Shown here: positions 16,422-25,407 of the stretch, piece by piece
How the letters are laid out: each line of letters opens with the position of its first letter
How positions within the stretch are numbered: position 1 is the stretch's first letter
NCBI GenBank assembly: GCA_947627275.1
Contig: CANQVK010000001.1
Coordinates: forward strand, 1-64,000
Length of the DNA stretch: 64,000 bases
DNA from: an uncultured Ruminococcus sp.
GTDB lineage: Bacteria > Bacillota > Clostridia > Oscillospirales > Ruminococcaceae
Reading direction: 5' to 3'
Translations under genes and position numbers: made by a program
Notes under the pieces: model-generated
Database searches by the model: none
What the model was told of the DNA's origin: nothing
Seen by the model: only the letters and a program-made list of their open reading frames with translations

Positions 16422-17708
16422 ATGAATGAATACAATTTCAATATTGAGGAAATCGAAGAATCCAACAGCATAAATACACCCTCTCCCAAAAAGCCAAAGA
16501 AGCGCATTGCGCTGAAAATCGCCGCTTCACTTATGGCTATGACGCTCGTTTCCGCAGGCTCTATAGGCGTTTACAGGCAGTTTGCGGAAGCTCCGAAAAA
16601 TTCCGTGACGGCTGAGAACAGCGAAGCTCCCGAAAGCAATATATCCGCAGAAACCGTAAGTATGCTAAAGGCTGCTGAATCTGACGGCAAGGAGCTTTCA
16701 GGCGAGGAGATAGTTGAAAAGGTCATGCCCTCCGTGGTAGGTATAGAGTCCACCTTCTCGATGCCCGAACAGCAGAGAAGCGGCGGAAACAGATTTTTCG
16801 GCTTTGGATTCGACTTCGGCGGCGAACAGGTACAGCAGGACCCCGTCGGAACAGGCACAGGCGTTACAGTTACCGAGGACGGCTATATCGTCACCAATGC
16901 GCACGTCATCTACGACAGTCAGAACGGCTGTGGGCTTGCGTCCGATATAAAGGTTCTTCTCGGCGACGATACCTACGAGGCAGAGGTCATCGGCTACGAT
17001 ACGGACTGCGACCTTGCGGTACTGAAAGTTGACGGAAAAGGTCTTACCGCCGCTGAATTTGGCGACAGCGATGAGCTTAAGCTCGGCGAGAACGTCATCG
17101 CTATCGGCAATCCTCTCGGCTTCGACCTTATGAATACGGTTACAAGGGGCTGCGTTTCGGGACTTAACAGAAATATCACGATCAACGACAAGTCCATGAA
17201 TCTTATCCAGACGGACGCCGCAATAAACTCGGGCAACTCGGGCGGTCCTCTTATAAATAAGTATGGTCAGGTGATCGGCATAAACTCATCGAAAATGTCA
17301 AGCTCCTACTACGGCGAAGCTTCCATCGAGGGAATCGGCTTTGCTATCCCCTCGAACGAGGTGTCAAAGATCGTTGACGATATTATGAACTTCGGCTACG
17401 TTACGGGCAAGCCACAGCTCGGTATCAGCTGTCAGGCGGTGACGGAGACTATCTCTCAGATGTACAACATGCCTGTAGGCGTGTATGTAGTGGAGGTTTC
17501 GGAGAACAGCGCCGCTGAAAAGGCAGGATTGAGAAAGGGTGACATAATAACTGCCGTTAACGGCGTTGAGGTCACGACTTCCGAGGAACTTACAGCTCAA
17601 AAGAATCTGCACTCAGCAGGCGATGAAATTGAACTTACGTTTATCAGGGACGGCGAAGAAATGACGGCAAAGGTGACTTTGGACGAAATGAATACTTCGC
17701 AGAGTTAA
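16422..17708 (+). CDS. HtrA/DegP-type trypsin-like serine protease with PDZ domain
   Basis: A 428-residue membrane-anchored protease for quality control of misfolded envelope or secreted proteins. An N-terminal cytosolic tail (1-27) and TM (about 29-50) are followed by a trypsin-like domain with His161 (TNAHV), Asp197 (DCDLAVL) and Ser273 (GNSGGP), then one PDZ domain (about 325-415, with VSENSAAEKAGLRKGDIITAVNG). A Gly/Phe-rich linker precedes the protease domain. ATG at 16422 is preferred to a GTG at 16413, which would lie too close to the AAAAGGA site. Monocistronic, with a terminator shared with the convergent dockerin gene. Confidence 0.94.
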   Translation: MNEYNFNIEEIEESNSINTPSPKKPKKRIALKIAASLMAMTLVSAGSIGVYRQFAEAPKNSVTAENSEAPESNISAETVSMLKAAESDGKELSGEEIVEKVMPSVVGIESTFSMPEQQRSGGNRFFGFGFDFGGEQVQQDPVGTGTGVTVTEDGYIVTNAHVIYDSQNGCGLASDIKVLLGDDTYEAEVIGYDTDCDLAVLKVDGKGLTAAEFGDSDELKLGENVIAIGNPLGFDLMNTVTRGCVSGLNRNITINDKSMNLIQTDAAINSGNSGGPLINKYGQVIGINSSKMSSSYYGEASIEGIGFAIPSNEVSKIVDDIMNFGYVTGKPQLGISCQAVTETISQMYNMPVGVYVVEVSENSAAEKAGLRKGDIITAVNGVEVTTSEELTAQKNLHSAGDEIELTFIRDGEEMTAKVTLDEMNTSQS

Positions 17709-17740
17709 AGGCAGTAAAATAGTCCGCCAAAAACAAAAAT

Positions 17741-17784
17741 ATCCCGTCAGAACTACAGTAAATCACAGTTCTGACGGGATTTAT
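17741..17784. terminator. Bidirectional terminator between htrA and NPCBM-dockerin gene
   Basis: ATCCCGTCAGAACT (17741-17754) with AGTTCTGACGGGAT (17767-17780), a 14-bp perfect stem with A-rich and T-rich flanks. It lies between two convergent genes. Confidence 0.9.
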
Positions 17785-17797
17785 ATAATGTTAAAAA

Positions 17798-19906
17798 TTA
17801 TTTATTTTCCATCCATACTTTCATATCCGTTATTTCGCCGCCCGTGGAAACGTAGGCGTAAAACTGGAGAATAAGCGAAGCATCGGAAGAATCTACTGCG
17901 CCGTCTCCGTTAACGTCGGCGACCGCTTTCTGCTCTGCCGTAAGAGTAGTGTCTTTTCCTGTTGAAACAGCCGAATATTCTATGAGAGCCGCCGAAGCGT
18001 CCGAAGAATCCACAACACCGCTAAGGTCAATATCTCCCCAGAGATTCTCGGGCGCGGGGAGCTTTTCATCCGAGATCTCAACATCGACCATTGCATATTC
18101 CGCATTTTCGTCTATCGAAACGGAAATTCTAAAAGTCGAAGCCTCTGAAACATCATATTTCTGCTCCTTAAGAAGCATTCCCGATGTAAGGGAGGTCTTT
18201 TCGATAAGCTTATCATCAAGGTAAACGGAAGCCTCCGCATCCTTCATTGCCGTTTCATCAACATGTCCCCAGTTGAAAGAGACCGTATTCGTGTTTTCAA
18301 CGTTAAATGTAATATCGGATATGCTTGTAGTATAAGTTGTCGCACCCTTGAAAAGTATTCCCTGACGGTAAGTGTTTCCGTTGATCGTTATGGCGTCAAG
18401 GTCGCTTACAGCGTCAAGCACGGAAACATTCTTCATGTTGAAGCCCGAATTGGAAAATTCCTTTGAATCGGCAGGATCGGGGATAACCACGGGTTTCTTG
18501 GCAGCGATCGAGTCCGTCTTGACGTCGCCCATTATGTATTTTGCGTCCTCGTCCATTTCAACGCTGAAACAGATCTTTGAAGCGTCCGAAACGTCCACCG
18601 TATACTCCATTGGAAGCATATAGGGACTGAGAGAAATTTTTTCCGTAAGCACGTTGTCGATATAAACGGAAACTACTGCGTTAGTCATTTTCGTGTTGTC
18701 AACATGACCCCATGTGCAGGAAATAGAGTCGATGTTCTCGGTATTGTACGTGATCTCCGCAGTGCTTGCCGAATACGTGGTAGCTCCGCTGAAAACTATA
18801 CCCTGATAGTAGTCTCTGCCGTTCACCTTGCATGTTTCAAGACTGCTGAGAACATCGTGGATCTTTGTGTTTTTCATGTTGAAGCCGTCGCCGATAAAAA
18901 GCTCAGCTGTTGAATATTCGGGAGTAGTGTACGTCTTTTTAGGAGCGAAGGAGTCTACGGAAATATCCAGCATAGAATACTTGGCGTCATCTTCAATATC
19001 AACGCAGATGCGGAGATTTGAAGCCTTTGAAACATCAAACGTATGCTCTGTTAGCAGCATTGTGGCGGAAAGAGGGAACTTTTCCGTAAGAACGTCGTCA
19101 AGATATACGGAAACGGTCGCACCCGTCATTTTTGTATTGTCAACGTGACCCCATGTGCAGGAAATGCTGTCAACGTTTTCCGTATTGAAAGCGATCTCCT
19201 CAACGCTGTTCTGATATGTATAGCGACCCGAAAAAGTGATTCCCTGATAGTAATATCTTCCGTTTACACGCTGAGCGTCAAGCTGATTTACCGCAAGAAA
19301 CGGCTTAGCGTTTACAATATTGAAGCCCGAATCGGCAAATTCCTCCGCAGAAGAATATTCCGGCGTAAGATGAAGCTCAGAGGGTTCAGCTCCGTCAACG
19401 ACAGTCTCTGCCATTGCGTACTGAGCGTTTTTCTCTATTTCAAGGGAAATGCGAAGCACCGAGGCAGAGGAAACGTCAATTGTATGCTCTAAAACCGCCA
19501 TAGTTGACGTAAGCGGTACCTTCTCGGTAAGAACGTCGTCAAGGTATATCGAAACTGTGGCGTTAGTCATTGCGGAGTTATCAACATGACCCCATGTGCA
19601 GGAGATTTTGTTGATATTTTCGGTATTGTAGCTTATTTCCGCTGTATTTGTGCCGTAGCTGTTCTTGCCTGTAAATACGACGCCTTGACTGTAAGTTCTG
19701 CCGTTCATGTTGAAAGTGCCGTCCTCCGAAGAATGAGAATATATCTCGGCGTATGAAGCGTTCAGACCTCCGGCGATAAATTCATCCGACGCCGACACCG
19801 CCGAAGCCGTCACGGAAATTCCGGGAACACCTGCGCCGACAACAGGCGCAGTTCCGACCATAACGGAACATGCTAAAGCGCAGACTGCCATTTTCTTAAA
19901 ATTCAT
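17798..19906 (-). CDS. Secreted protein with four NPCBM-like repeats and a dockerin
   Basis: 702 residues. A signal peptide (about 1-40) is followed by four tandem repeats of about 145 residues, each with YxQGIxFxGxxTY, FNTEN-SxTWGHVD and YLDDxLTEK motifs, resembling the NPCBM/NEW2 carbohydrate-binding fold. A C-terminal dockerin (about 635-695) has WGDIDLSGVVDSSDAS and DVNGDGAVDSSDAS calcium loops. There is no catalytic domain, so it probably delivers multivalent sugar binding to a cellulosome or the cell surface. GGAGG at 19919-19915 and ATG at 19906 set the start; a TATAAT -10 lies at 19943-19938 on the minus strand. The repeats are similar enough to suggest recent internal duplication. 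Confidence 0.88.
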   Translation of the reverse strand: MNFKKMAVCALACSVMVGTAPVVGAGVPGISVTASAVSASDEFIAGGLNASYAEIYSHSSEDGTFNMNGRTYSQGVVFTGKNSYGTNTAEISYNTENINKISCTWGHVDNSAMTNATVSIYLDDVLTEKVPLTSTMAVLEHTIDVSSASVLRISLEIEKNAQYAMAETVVDGAEPSELHLTPEYSSAEEFADSGFNIVNAKPFLAVNQLDAQRVNGRYYYQGITFSGRYTYQNSVEEIAFNTENVDSISCTWGHVDNTKMTGATVSVYLDDVLTEKFPLSATMLLTEHTFDVSKASNLRICVDIEDDAKYSMLDISVDSFAPKKTYTTPEYSTAELFIGDGFNMKNTKIHDVLSSLETCKVNGRDYYQGIVFSGATTYSASTAEITYNTENIDSISCTWGHVDNTKMTNAVVSVYIDNVLTEKISLSPYMLPMEYTVDVSDASKICFSVEMDEDAKYIMGDVKTDSIAAKKPVVIPDPADSKEFSNSGFNMKNVSVLDAVSDLDAITINGNTYRQGILFKGATTYTTSISDITFNVENTNTVSFNWGHVDETAMKDAEASVYLDDKLIEKTSLTSGMLLKEQKYDVSEASTFRISVSIDENAEYAMVDVEISDEKLPAPENLWGDIDLSGVVDSSDASAALIEYSAVSTGKDTTLTAEQKAVADVNGDGAVDSSDASLILQFYAYVSTGGEITDMKVWMENK

Positions 19907-20052
19907 TATTTTTACCTCCAATTCTTTCACTATTTAAATTATAACAAAATACTGCTTCAAAATAAAGACTTCTAAGGAAAATCTCCATATTGCACAAAAC
20001 TTAAATGTAACTGTTCAATTTAGCAGAGGGGCAGCGTCCGCCTGCAAATAAC

Positions 20053-20085
20053 GGAAACAGCCGAACGTTATGTTCGGCTGTTTCC
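20053..20085. terminator. Hairpin downstream of the beta-helix lipoprotein gene
   Basis: GGAAACAGCCGAAC (20053-20066) with GTTCGGCTGTTTCC (20072-20085), a 14-bp perfect stem. The downstream minus-strand sequence is only moderately T-rich (GTTATTTG), so it may be a terminator or a transcript-end stabiliser for the gene ending at 20118. Confidence 0.6.
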
Positions 20086-20117
20086 GCATTAGGTGGTTTA
20101 TATGAAATTAGAAGATG

Positions 20118-22256
20118 TCAGTTTTCTTTTCTGCCCCGTCTGAAGTCGCCCCCGGGCATATCGGGCATTACAAAATTTCCGCTTTCATCGGTAGCCGGCT
20201 GAAAATCCTTTCCGCCGCCTCGTCCGCCAAAGCCGCCGCCCATAATAGACTGCCGTCCTATGAAAGACGTAATGTCCTCGGCGGTGAAGCTTCCGACAGG
20301 CGTGCCTTTGCCGTCATAGCCGCCGTTCTCAAAGAGACCGTAGCTGCCTGCGGAAGACGTACTGCCGCCGATAGAGAGTGTATATGTTTGTCCCTTTTCA
20401 ATGTCGGGACTGCTGATTACTATATGATCAAAGGTTTTTGCAGGCTTAAAATTTATGATGTCATTACCGTCCTCATCAAGAAGCGTAACAAGCGCATCCT
20501 TTTCCTGCGATGAACCTATAGCCGCCGAAACGCTGTACTGCGTCGAGCCTTCTCCCGGATATTCAGCCATTTGAGAACTGCCTGCCGCTGCAAGAAGTCC
20601 GCCTGTGACAACGATCTCGCTGTTGCCGTCCAATGCGCCGTTTCCGCCGTTTGTAGGACCGTTTACAAGTATCGTGCCGCCGCTTATAGTCATATTGCCG
20701 TTGGAGTCAAGACCGTCTCCCTCGGCGTCAACGTACACGAAACCGCCGCTTATATTAAGCTCAACGCCTTCGGAGTAAGCGCCCATTCCGCCCTGAGACG
20801 TACCGTCAGCCGCATTGAAGCCATCGTCCGTTGAGCTGACGTTGATAACTCCGCCGCTTACGTTTATAACTGCGCCCTCGATACCCTCGTAGGATTCGGT
20901 CACAGCCACAGAACCGTCCGTTATCGAAGCTGTTTTGTCCGCATGTATACCGTCGTTGCCTGCACAAAGCGTTGAAAAACCGCCGCTTATACCGACGTCA
21001 CCATTTGAATGGACTGCATCGTCCGCAGAATCGACGGTAATATTTCCGCCGCTTATCTTCACCAGCGTACCGCCCTTCAAGCCCTTGGTACTAACTGTTA
21101 AGGAAGCGTTGCCCTCATTTTCGATTAAAGTATCTGCAAGGGAGGACACTGTCAGCTCAGCGTTCATATCGGGCGGCGTCATGCCGCCAAAATCAAAGCC
21201 GTCCGGAGGCGTCATATCATCGGGGGGCGTCATATTTTCAAAATCTCTGAGGTCAGAGCCGCCGAAGCCGTGTCCGCCGCCGAAATCCATGTCATTATGA
21301 GTTTTTACGCAGTTTTCATGACCGCCGCCGCTTGTAACGTCAAGCTTTCCGTCAGCTATAATAAGCTCCGTTTCAGCCTGAATGCCGTCCTGTTCTGAGT
21401 TTATGAGAAATTCTCCGCCCTCGATGTAAACGAATCCAAAAGAAGTATCGTCCTTTTTAGTGGATTTTATACCGTCTCCTCCGCAATTCATGTTAATTTT
21501 TCCGCCGCATACCGCCACGTAATCCTTGCCCTTGACTCCGTCGCATACGGAAGTAATATTGATATTTCCTCCCGTTATGACAACATCGTCCTTAGAGTGG
21601 ATACCGTCTGCGAAATTGGCGTTTATGTTAAGCGTACCCGAACCGTTTATCGTAATGCTGTCGCTGCTGAAAATACACGCATCGGGTTCTTGGTTCGCTT
21701 TGTCCGCATACGTGTAAACAGAACCGTCCGTGAGCGTATTTACGCTGTTTTCCGCAAGAGAGATAAAAATTTTATCGGAATCCGCGCCATATATCGGCGA
21801 TGAGTTCTTGCAGGTAATGTCCGCATTATCGAGAATAAGCTGAACCTTTGCCTTGTCTGCATTCACAACGATCTGACCGTTATCGAGAGTTCCCGAAATT
21901 CGGTAAACTCCCTCTTTCGAGATCGTTATTACCGAACCGTCAACGGAAACGCCGTCGCCGCCGCATTCGGCTGAATCGCCGCCGAGTTTTATTTCGGCAG
22001 TAATATTGTCAAGATCGGGGACTTTGTCTCTGTCTGAAAAAAGTTCGCTGTAAGACCCTCCAACGTTATTTGACATTTCGTCAGCTTCGGGCAAAGACGA
22101 TTCGGAGGAGCTGTTTTCATTAGCTGAGCTTTCCGCCGAATTGTCGGAAAGACTGCTTTGTTCAACGTTTACGCCGCTGCATCCTGCCGCGACAACGGAA
22201 AAAGCCGCAAGCGTAAGGAAACCCAGAGTTTTTTTGAATATTTCGGAATTGTTCAT
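20118..22256 (-). CDS. Carbohydrate-binding beta-helix lipoprotein (DUF4353/Cthe_2159-like)
   Basis: 712 residues. A lipoprotein signal with lipobox VAAG-Cys26 is followed by an acidic Ser/Asn/Glu linker and a long right-handed beta-helix built of short strands ending in ISGGxxxV/INVSS turns. A Met/Pro/Asp-rich insert lies at about 330-365 and a Gly/Arg-rich tail at the C-terminus. The nearest family I know is the Cthe_2159 group, shown in Clostridium thermocellum to bind polygalacturonic acid; pectin binding here is an inference. It is a surface lipoprotein, not a dockerin protein. ATG at 22256 is preferred over an in-frame GTG that overlaps the AAAAGGTG site. Monocistronic. Confidence 0.85.
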   Translation of the reverse strand: MNNSEIFKKTLGFLTLAAFSVVAAGCSGVNVEQSSLSDNSAESSANENSSSESSLPEADEMSNNVGGSYSELFSDRDKVPDLDNITAEIKLGGDSAECGGDGVSVDGSVITISKEGVYRISGTLDNGQIVVNADKAKVQLILDNADITCKNSSPIYGADSDKIFISLAENSVNTLTDGSVYTYADKANQEPDACIFSSDSITINGSGTLNINANFADGIHSKDDVVITGGNINITSVCDGVKGKDYVAVCGGKINMNCGGDGIKSTKKDDTSFGFVYIEGGEFLINSEQDGIQAETELIIADGKLDVTSGGGHENCVKTHNDMDFGGGHGFGGSDLRDFENMTPPDDMTPPDGFDFGGMTPPDMNAELTVSSLADTLIENEGNASLTVSTKGLKGGTLVKISGGNITVDSADDAVHSNGDVGISGGFSTLCAGNDGIHADKTASITDGSVAVTESYEGIEGAVINVSGGVINVSSTDDGFNAADGTSQGGMGAYSEGVELNISGGFVYVDAEGDGLDSNGNMTISGGTILVNGPTNGGNGALDGNSEIVVTGGLLAAAGSSQMAEYPGEGSTQYSVSAAIGSSQEKDALVTLLDEDGNDIINFKPAKTFDHIVISSPDIEKGQTYTLSIGGSTSSAGSYGLFENGGYDGKGTPVGSFTAEDITSFIGRQSIMGGGFGGRGGGKDFQPATDESGNFVMPDMPGGDFRRGRKEN

Positions 22257-22438
22257 TTTTTTCACCTTTTCTGCTGTGGTTTCCCAATTCCTTTCTATGA
22301 TATTATTTTAACGCATAAATATGACGGTTTCGTGAAAACGTGACGAAAGTTTTCTGTCATGACTTCAAAATTAACTTTCATGCGCAGTCCGAAAAGCTCC
22401 TTGCATTTTTTTTCAAAATGTTTTATACTATATATTAG

Positions 22439-22625
22439 CACTATCCACAACTTAAGCGATCTTATTTCATTTTACTTCTTGTCAAAGTGAGACTTTTTGA
22501 ACCCATGTCGTATATTTCTACCCCATTCGGGGTAGAAATATACGAAAACAGAGATTCCAAAGGGGTCACCCCTTTGGCAGGGGGTGCAGGGGGACAGAGT
22601 TCCCCTGCTTAAGTTGTTGACAGTG
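22439..22625. mobile_element. MITE-B copy 2 (187 bp) with intact 10-bp target duplication
   Basis: Ends CACTATCCACAACTTAAG (22439-22456) and CTTAAGTTGTTGACAGTG (22608-22625). It is flanked on both sides by TATATATTAG (22429-22438 and 22626-22635), an exact 10-bp target duplication. Inside is a perfect 17-bp stem, TCGTATATTTCTACCCC (22508-22524) with its complement (22529-22545), plus the shared CCCCTTTG and GGGGGAC hairpins. It is oriented opposite to copy 1. It fills most of the gap 22257-22672, ending 47 bases before the response regulator start. Confidence 0.92.
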
Positions 22626-22672
22626 TATATATTAGAACTGTTCAGTAAACTTGGTTCAAGGAGATGTGCAAT

Positions 22673-23350
22673 ATGATATACATGCTTGAGGACGACCCCT
22701 CTATCCGTAATTTTGTTATATATGCTCTTAATAACTCGGGATTTGAGGCGGTGGGATTCGAGTTCCCCTCAGAGCTGTACCGTGCCGCCGCTCAGAAGCT
22801 GCCCGAGCTTCTGCTGCTGGACATAATGCTTCCCGAGGAGGACGGCATAACTGTACTCAGAAAGCTGCGCTCGGCTTCGGAGACAAAAAAACTCCCCATA
22901 ATACTGCTTACAGCAAAGGGTACTGAATTTGACAAGGTAAACGGACTTGACAGCGGCGCAGACGATTATATTTCCAAACCATTCGGAACTATGGAGCTTA
23001 TTTCACGCATTAAAGCTCTGCTTCGCCGTTCCGAGCCGCAGTCCGACGAAAATGTTTTTAAAGCGAAGAATTTAACGCTCAGGGCCGATATGCGCGAGGT
23101 CACGGCGGACGGCAGAAAAGTTGCTCTGACTTTAAAAGAATACGAGCTTCTTTACCTGCTGATAAAAAACAAAGGAAAAGTTTTCACACGGGACGAACTG
23201 CTGCGGATAGTATGGGGATTCGATTTTTCGGGAGAAAGCCGCACTGTTGACGTTCATATACGCACTCTCCGTTCAAAGCTCGGCAGCTGCGGAGAACTGA
23301 TAGAGACCGTTCGGGGAGTCGGCTACAGAATAGGAGAAAACAATGACTAA
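22673..23350 (+). CDS. OmpR/PhoB-family response regulator
   Basis: 225 residues: a receiver domain with acidic residues Glu6-Asp7-Asp8, phosphoacceptor Asp50 (LLLLDIMLPEEDG) and Lys in SKPFG, then a winged-helix output domain (ELLYLLIKNKGKVFTRDELL; VDVHIRTLRSKL). AAGGAG at 22658-22663 is nine bases before ATG 22673; an ATG at 22664 abuts the site and is unlikely. It overlaps the downstream kinase by eight bases, so they form one operon. The pair resembles PhoB/PhoR, but no phosphate gene is nearby. The MITE-B insertion just upstream may have replaced part of its regulatory region. Confidence 0.93.
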   Translation: MIYMLEDDPSIRNFVIYALNNSGFEAVGFEFPSELYRAAAQKLPELLLLDIMLPEEDGITVLRKLRSASETKKLPIILLTAKGTEFDKVNGLDSGADDYISKPFGTMELISRIKALLRRSEPQSDENVFKAKNLTLRADMREVTADGRKVALTLKEYELLYLLIKNKGKVFTRDELLRIVWGFDFSGESRTVDVHIRTLRSKLGSCGELIETVRGVGYRIGENND

Positions 23351-24686
23351 AAAAATTTTTTTAGCTGTTTTTTTAACAGCCCTCACAGCGTCTTTGTCGG
23401 GGATAATTCTTACGGCAGTCGTCTCGGGCGATACAAGTCTTAAAAGTCTGAATATTATTGTGGTAATTGCGGCAGTTCTGACGCTTCTTATTCTTATGAC
23501 CGCTTTTTTGACCGCACGAAATATAGTCCGCCCTATCAGAAACATAGACCCGAGACGTCCACGTTCGAGAAAGGCTTACAAAGAGCTTTCGCCCATTCTC
23601 GACAGTCTGAAAAAGCAGAACGGCAGGGTAAACCGCTATATAGCCGAGCTGACCGACAGCCGTGAACAGCTCAGCCTTATAACCGAAAACATGAAAGAGG
23701 GCATAGTTATCGCCGACCCGAAAACGATCGTGCTTTCCTGCAACACTGCCGCATACAGGCTGATGTGCGCCGAGCCGATGAGCGAGGGGCAGAGTATTTA
23801 CGCGCTAAGCAACGACGAGCCGTTCCGCCGCTGTATACAGGACGCAATGGGCGGCAGACGGTCTGATATTATCGTAAGGACAGAGCAGGGCGACCGACGG
23901 GTGATCGCAAGTCCCGCAAGCATATCCGACGCTCTCAACGGGATAGTCGTTTTTATTATGGACGTTACCGAGGAACAGGCTTTGGAAAAAATGCGCAGAG
24001 AGTTTACCGCAAACGTCTCGCACGAGCTGAAAACTCCACTGACCGCTATTTACGGGATCTCCGATATGCTTGCAAACGGAATGGTAAAACATGAGGACGT
24101 TGCTTCCTTCGGCGAGAATATCCGAAGCGAGGCAGACAGGCTCATTACTCTTATCGAGGATATAGTCGCTCTCTCAAAGCTCGATGAAAACGACCTGCCC
24201 AGACAAGACGAGGAAGTAGACCTCTACGAGCTTGCCGGAGAGGTCATAAACAGACTTTCAAAGGCTGCTGCGGACAGAAATATCGTTTCAAAGCTTATCG
24301 GCGACCATGTGACTATAACGGGAAACAGGACTGTTCTGGACGAGATAATATACAATCTCTGCGACAATGCCGTGAAGTACAATCGTGACGGCGGAAGCTT
24401 TGTTGTAAGAGTTTCTCATATACCCATGAAAGCGATAATTACCGTCACGGATACGGGTATCGGTATTCCAGATGAGCATATCGACCGTATTTTCGAGCGG
24501 TTCTACCGTGTGGACAAAAGCCGTTCACGGAAAATCAACGGAACAGGTCTCGGACTGTCTATCGTCAAGCACGGCGTAAGCTACCATAACGGCACGGTAC
24601 GCGCTGTAAGCTCCGAGAACGGCACGGTATTTATTGTGGAACTGCCGTGCCTTAAACAGGCAGACAGCGTTGTGTCTGCAACCTAA
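23343..24686 (+). CDS. Sensor histidine kinase (PhoR-like, PAS-containing)
   Basis: 447 residues. Two TMs (about 6-28 and 36-58) leave almost no extracellular loop, so the signal is probably sensed in the membrane or cytosol. A linker (60-105) and PAS domain (about 106-210) precede the HisKA region with His227 in ANVSHELKTPLTAIYG, followed by HATPase_c with DNAVKYN, DTGIGIP and GTGLGLSIV. This order matches PhoR-type kinases. It overlaps the response regulator gene by eight bases, giving translational coupling and a cognate pair. Confidence 0.93.
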   Translation: MTKKIFLAVFLTALTASLSGIILTAVVSGDTSLKSLNIIVVIAAVLTLLILMTAFLTARNIVRPIRNIDPRRPRSRKAYKELSPILDSLKKQNGRVNRYIAELTDSREQLSLITENMKEGIVIADPKTIVLSCNTAAYRLMCAEPMSEGQSIYALSNDEPFRRCIQDAMGGRRSDIIVRTEQGDRRVIASPASISDALNGIVVFIMDVTEEQALEKMRREFTANVSHELKTPLTAIYGISDMLANGMVKHEDVASFGENIRSEADRLITLIEDIVALSKLDENDLPRQDEEVDLYELAGEVINRLSKAAADRNIVSKLIGDHVTITGNRTVLDEIIYNLCDNAVKYNRDGGSFVVRVSHIPMKAIITVTDTGIGIPDEHIDRIFERFYRVDKSRSRKINGTGLGLSIVKHGVSYHNGTVRAVSSENGTVFIVELPCLKQADSVVSAT

Positions 24687-24687
24687 G

Positions 24688-24711
24688 CAGGGACACAACA
24701 TGCCATGTCCG
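24688..24711. repeat. Degraded GGGACAC hairpin module
   Basis: GGGACA-CAACATGCCA-TGTCC, a decayed version of the GGGACACGGC/GCCGTGTCCC module seen at 336, 5985 and 61723, located right after the kinase stop codon. Confidence 0.5.
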
Positions 24712-24724
24712 CATTAAGACAATC

Positions 24725-24760
24725 AAAAGCTCACCCGTATATTTTCGGGTGAGCTTTTTT
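24725..24760. terminator. Bidirectional terminator
   Basis: AAAAGCTCACCCG (24725-24737) with CGGGTGAGCTTTT (24746-24758), followed by T residues. It ends the two-component operon and the convergent membrane-protein gene, whose stop codon begins at its edge. Confidence 0.92.
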
Positions 24761-25277
24761 ACTCGATTATCGAGGGAGCTTCTGCGTTTTCGGCTTCGAG
24801 TTTTTTCTGCTTTCTGATTCGTCTTTCTTCGTCGGCTTCATATGATAAAAGCTGAATAACGGCTATAATAATAGCCAACGCCGCTGGAGCGATCACAGGT
24901 AGCAGTCTTGCAGAGTACATATCGCTTATCGGAGACAGGGTCACGCTGTCATTCCAGCCTGCATTGTCGGCGTGTATGCAAAGCCTGCGAAGCATTACAA
25001 GACATAGAGCCAAACCCGACCCTGTGCATATAATAGATATAGTATTGTGCAGCGTTTTTCTGAAAACGCAAAAAACTGCTCCTGCCGTCATAAGTATTCC
25101 CGAAGATATAAGCGCCGCGCCTATATTTACAAGCTTGCTGCCGTAGCTGTCGCCGTTATATATCAGACCTGCTCCCGCCATCGCTGTCATTGTAAGCGAA
25201 AATACTGCCGTTAAAATGAGCATGACGACCTTTGCCGCCGTCAGCAGAGGACTTCTTTTCTTTTTTATTTTTTCCAT
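24759..25277 (-). CDS. Hypothetical integral membrane protein
   Basis: 172 residues with four predicted membrane helices (about 15-37, 48-68, 78-98 and 123-145), a basic N-terminus (KIKKKRS) and an acidic/basic C-terminal cytosolic tail. AGGGA upstream gives a weak ribosome-binding site for the ATG at 25277. It is divergent from spoIVB, sharing a 130-base promoter region. No family is recognised. Confidence 0.72.
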   Translation of the reverse strand: MEKIKKKRSPLLTAAKVVMLILTAVFSLTMTAMAGAGLIYNGDSYGSKLVNIGAALISSGILMTAGAVFCVFRKTLHNTISIICTGSGLALCLVMLRRLCIHADNAGWNDSVTLSPISDMYSARLLPVIAPAALAIIIAVIQLLSYEADEERRIRKQKKLEAENAEAPSIIE

Positions 25278-25407
25278 ATTTTATTCCCTACTGAAAATTT
25301 TATTTCCACCTTTGAGATTATTTTTCTCTCATACTGTCCATACTTTAATATATAATAAACACAGTCGGCATTTTGAGTGCTGCCGGCTAATAAAGAAAGG
25401 AGAGATA

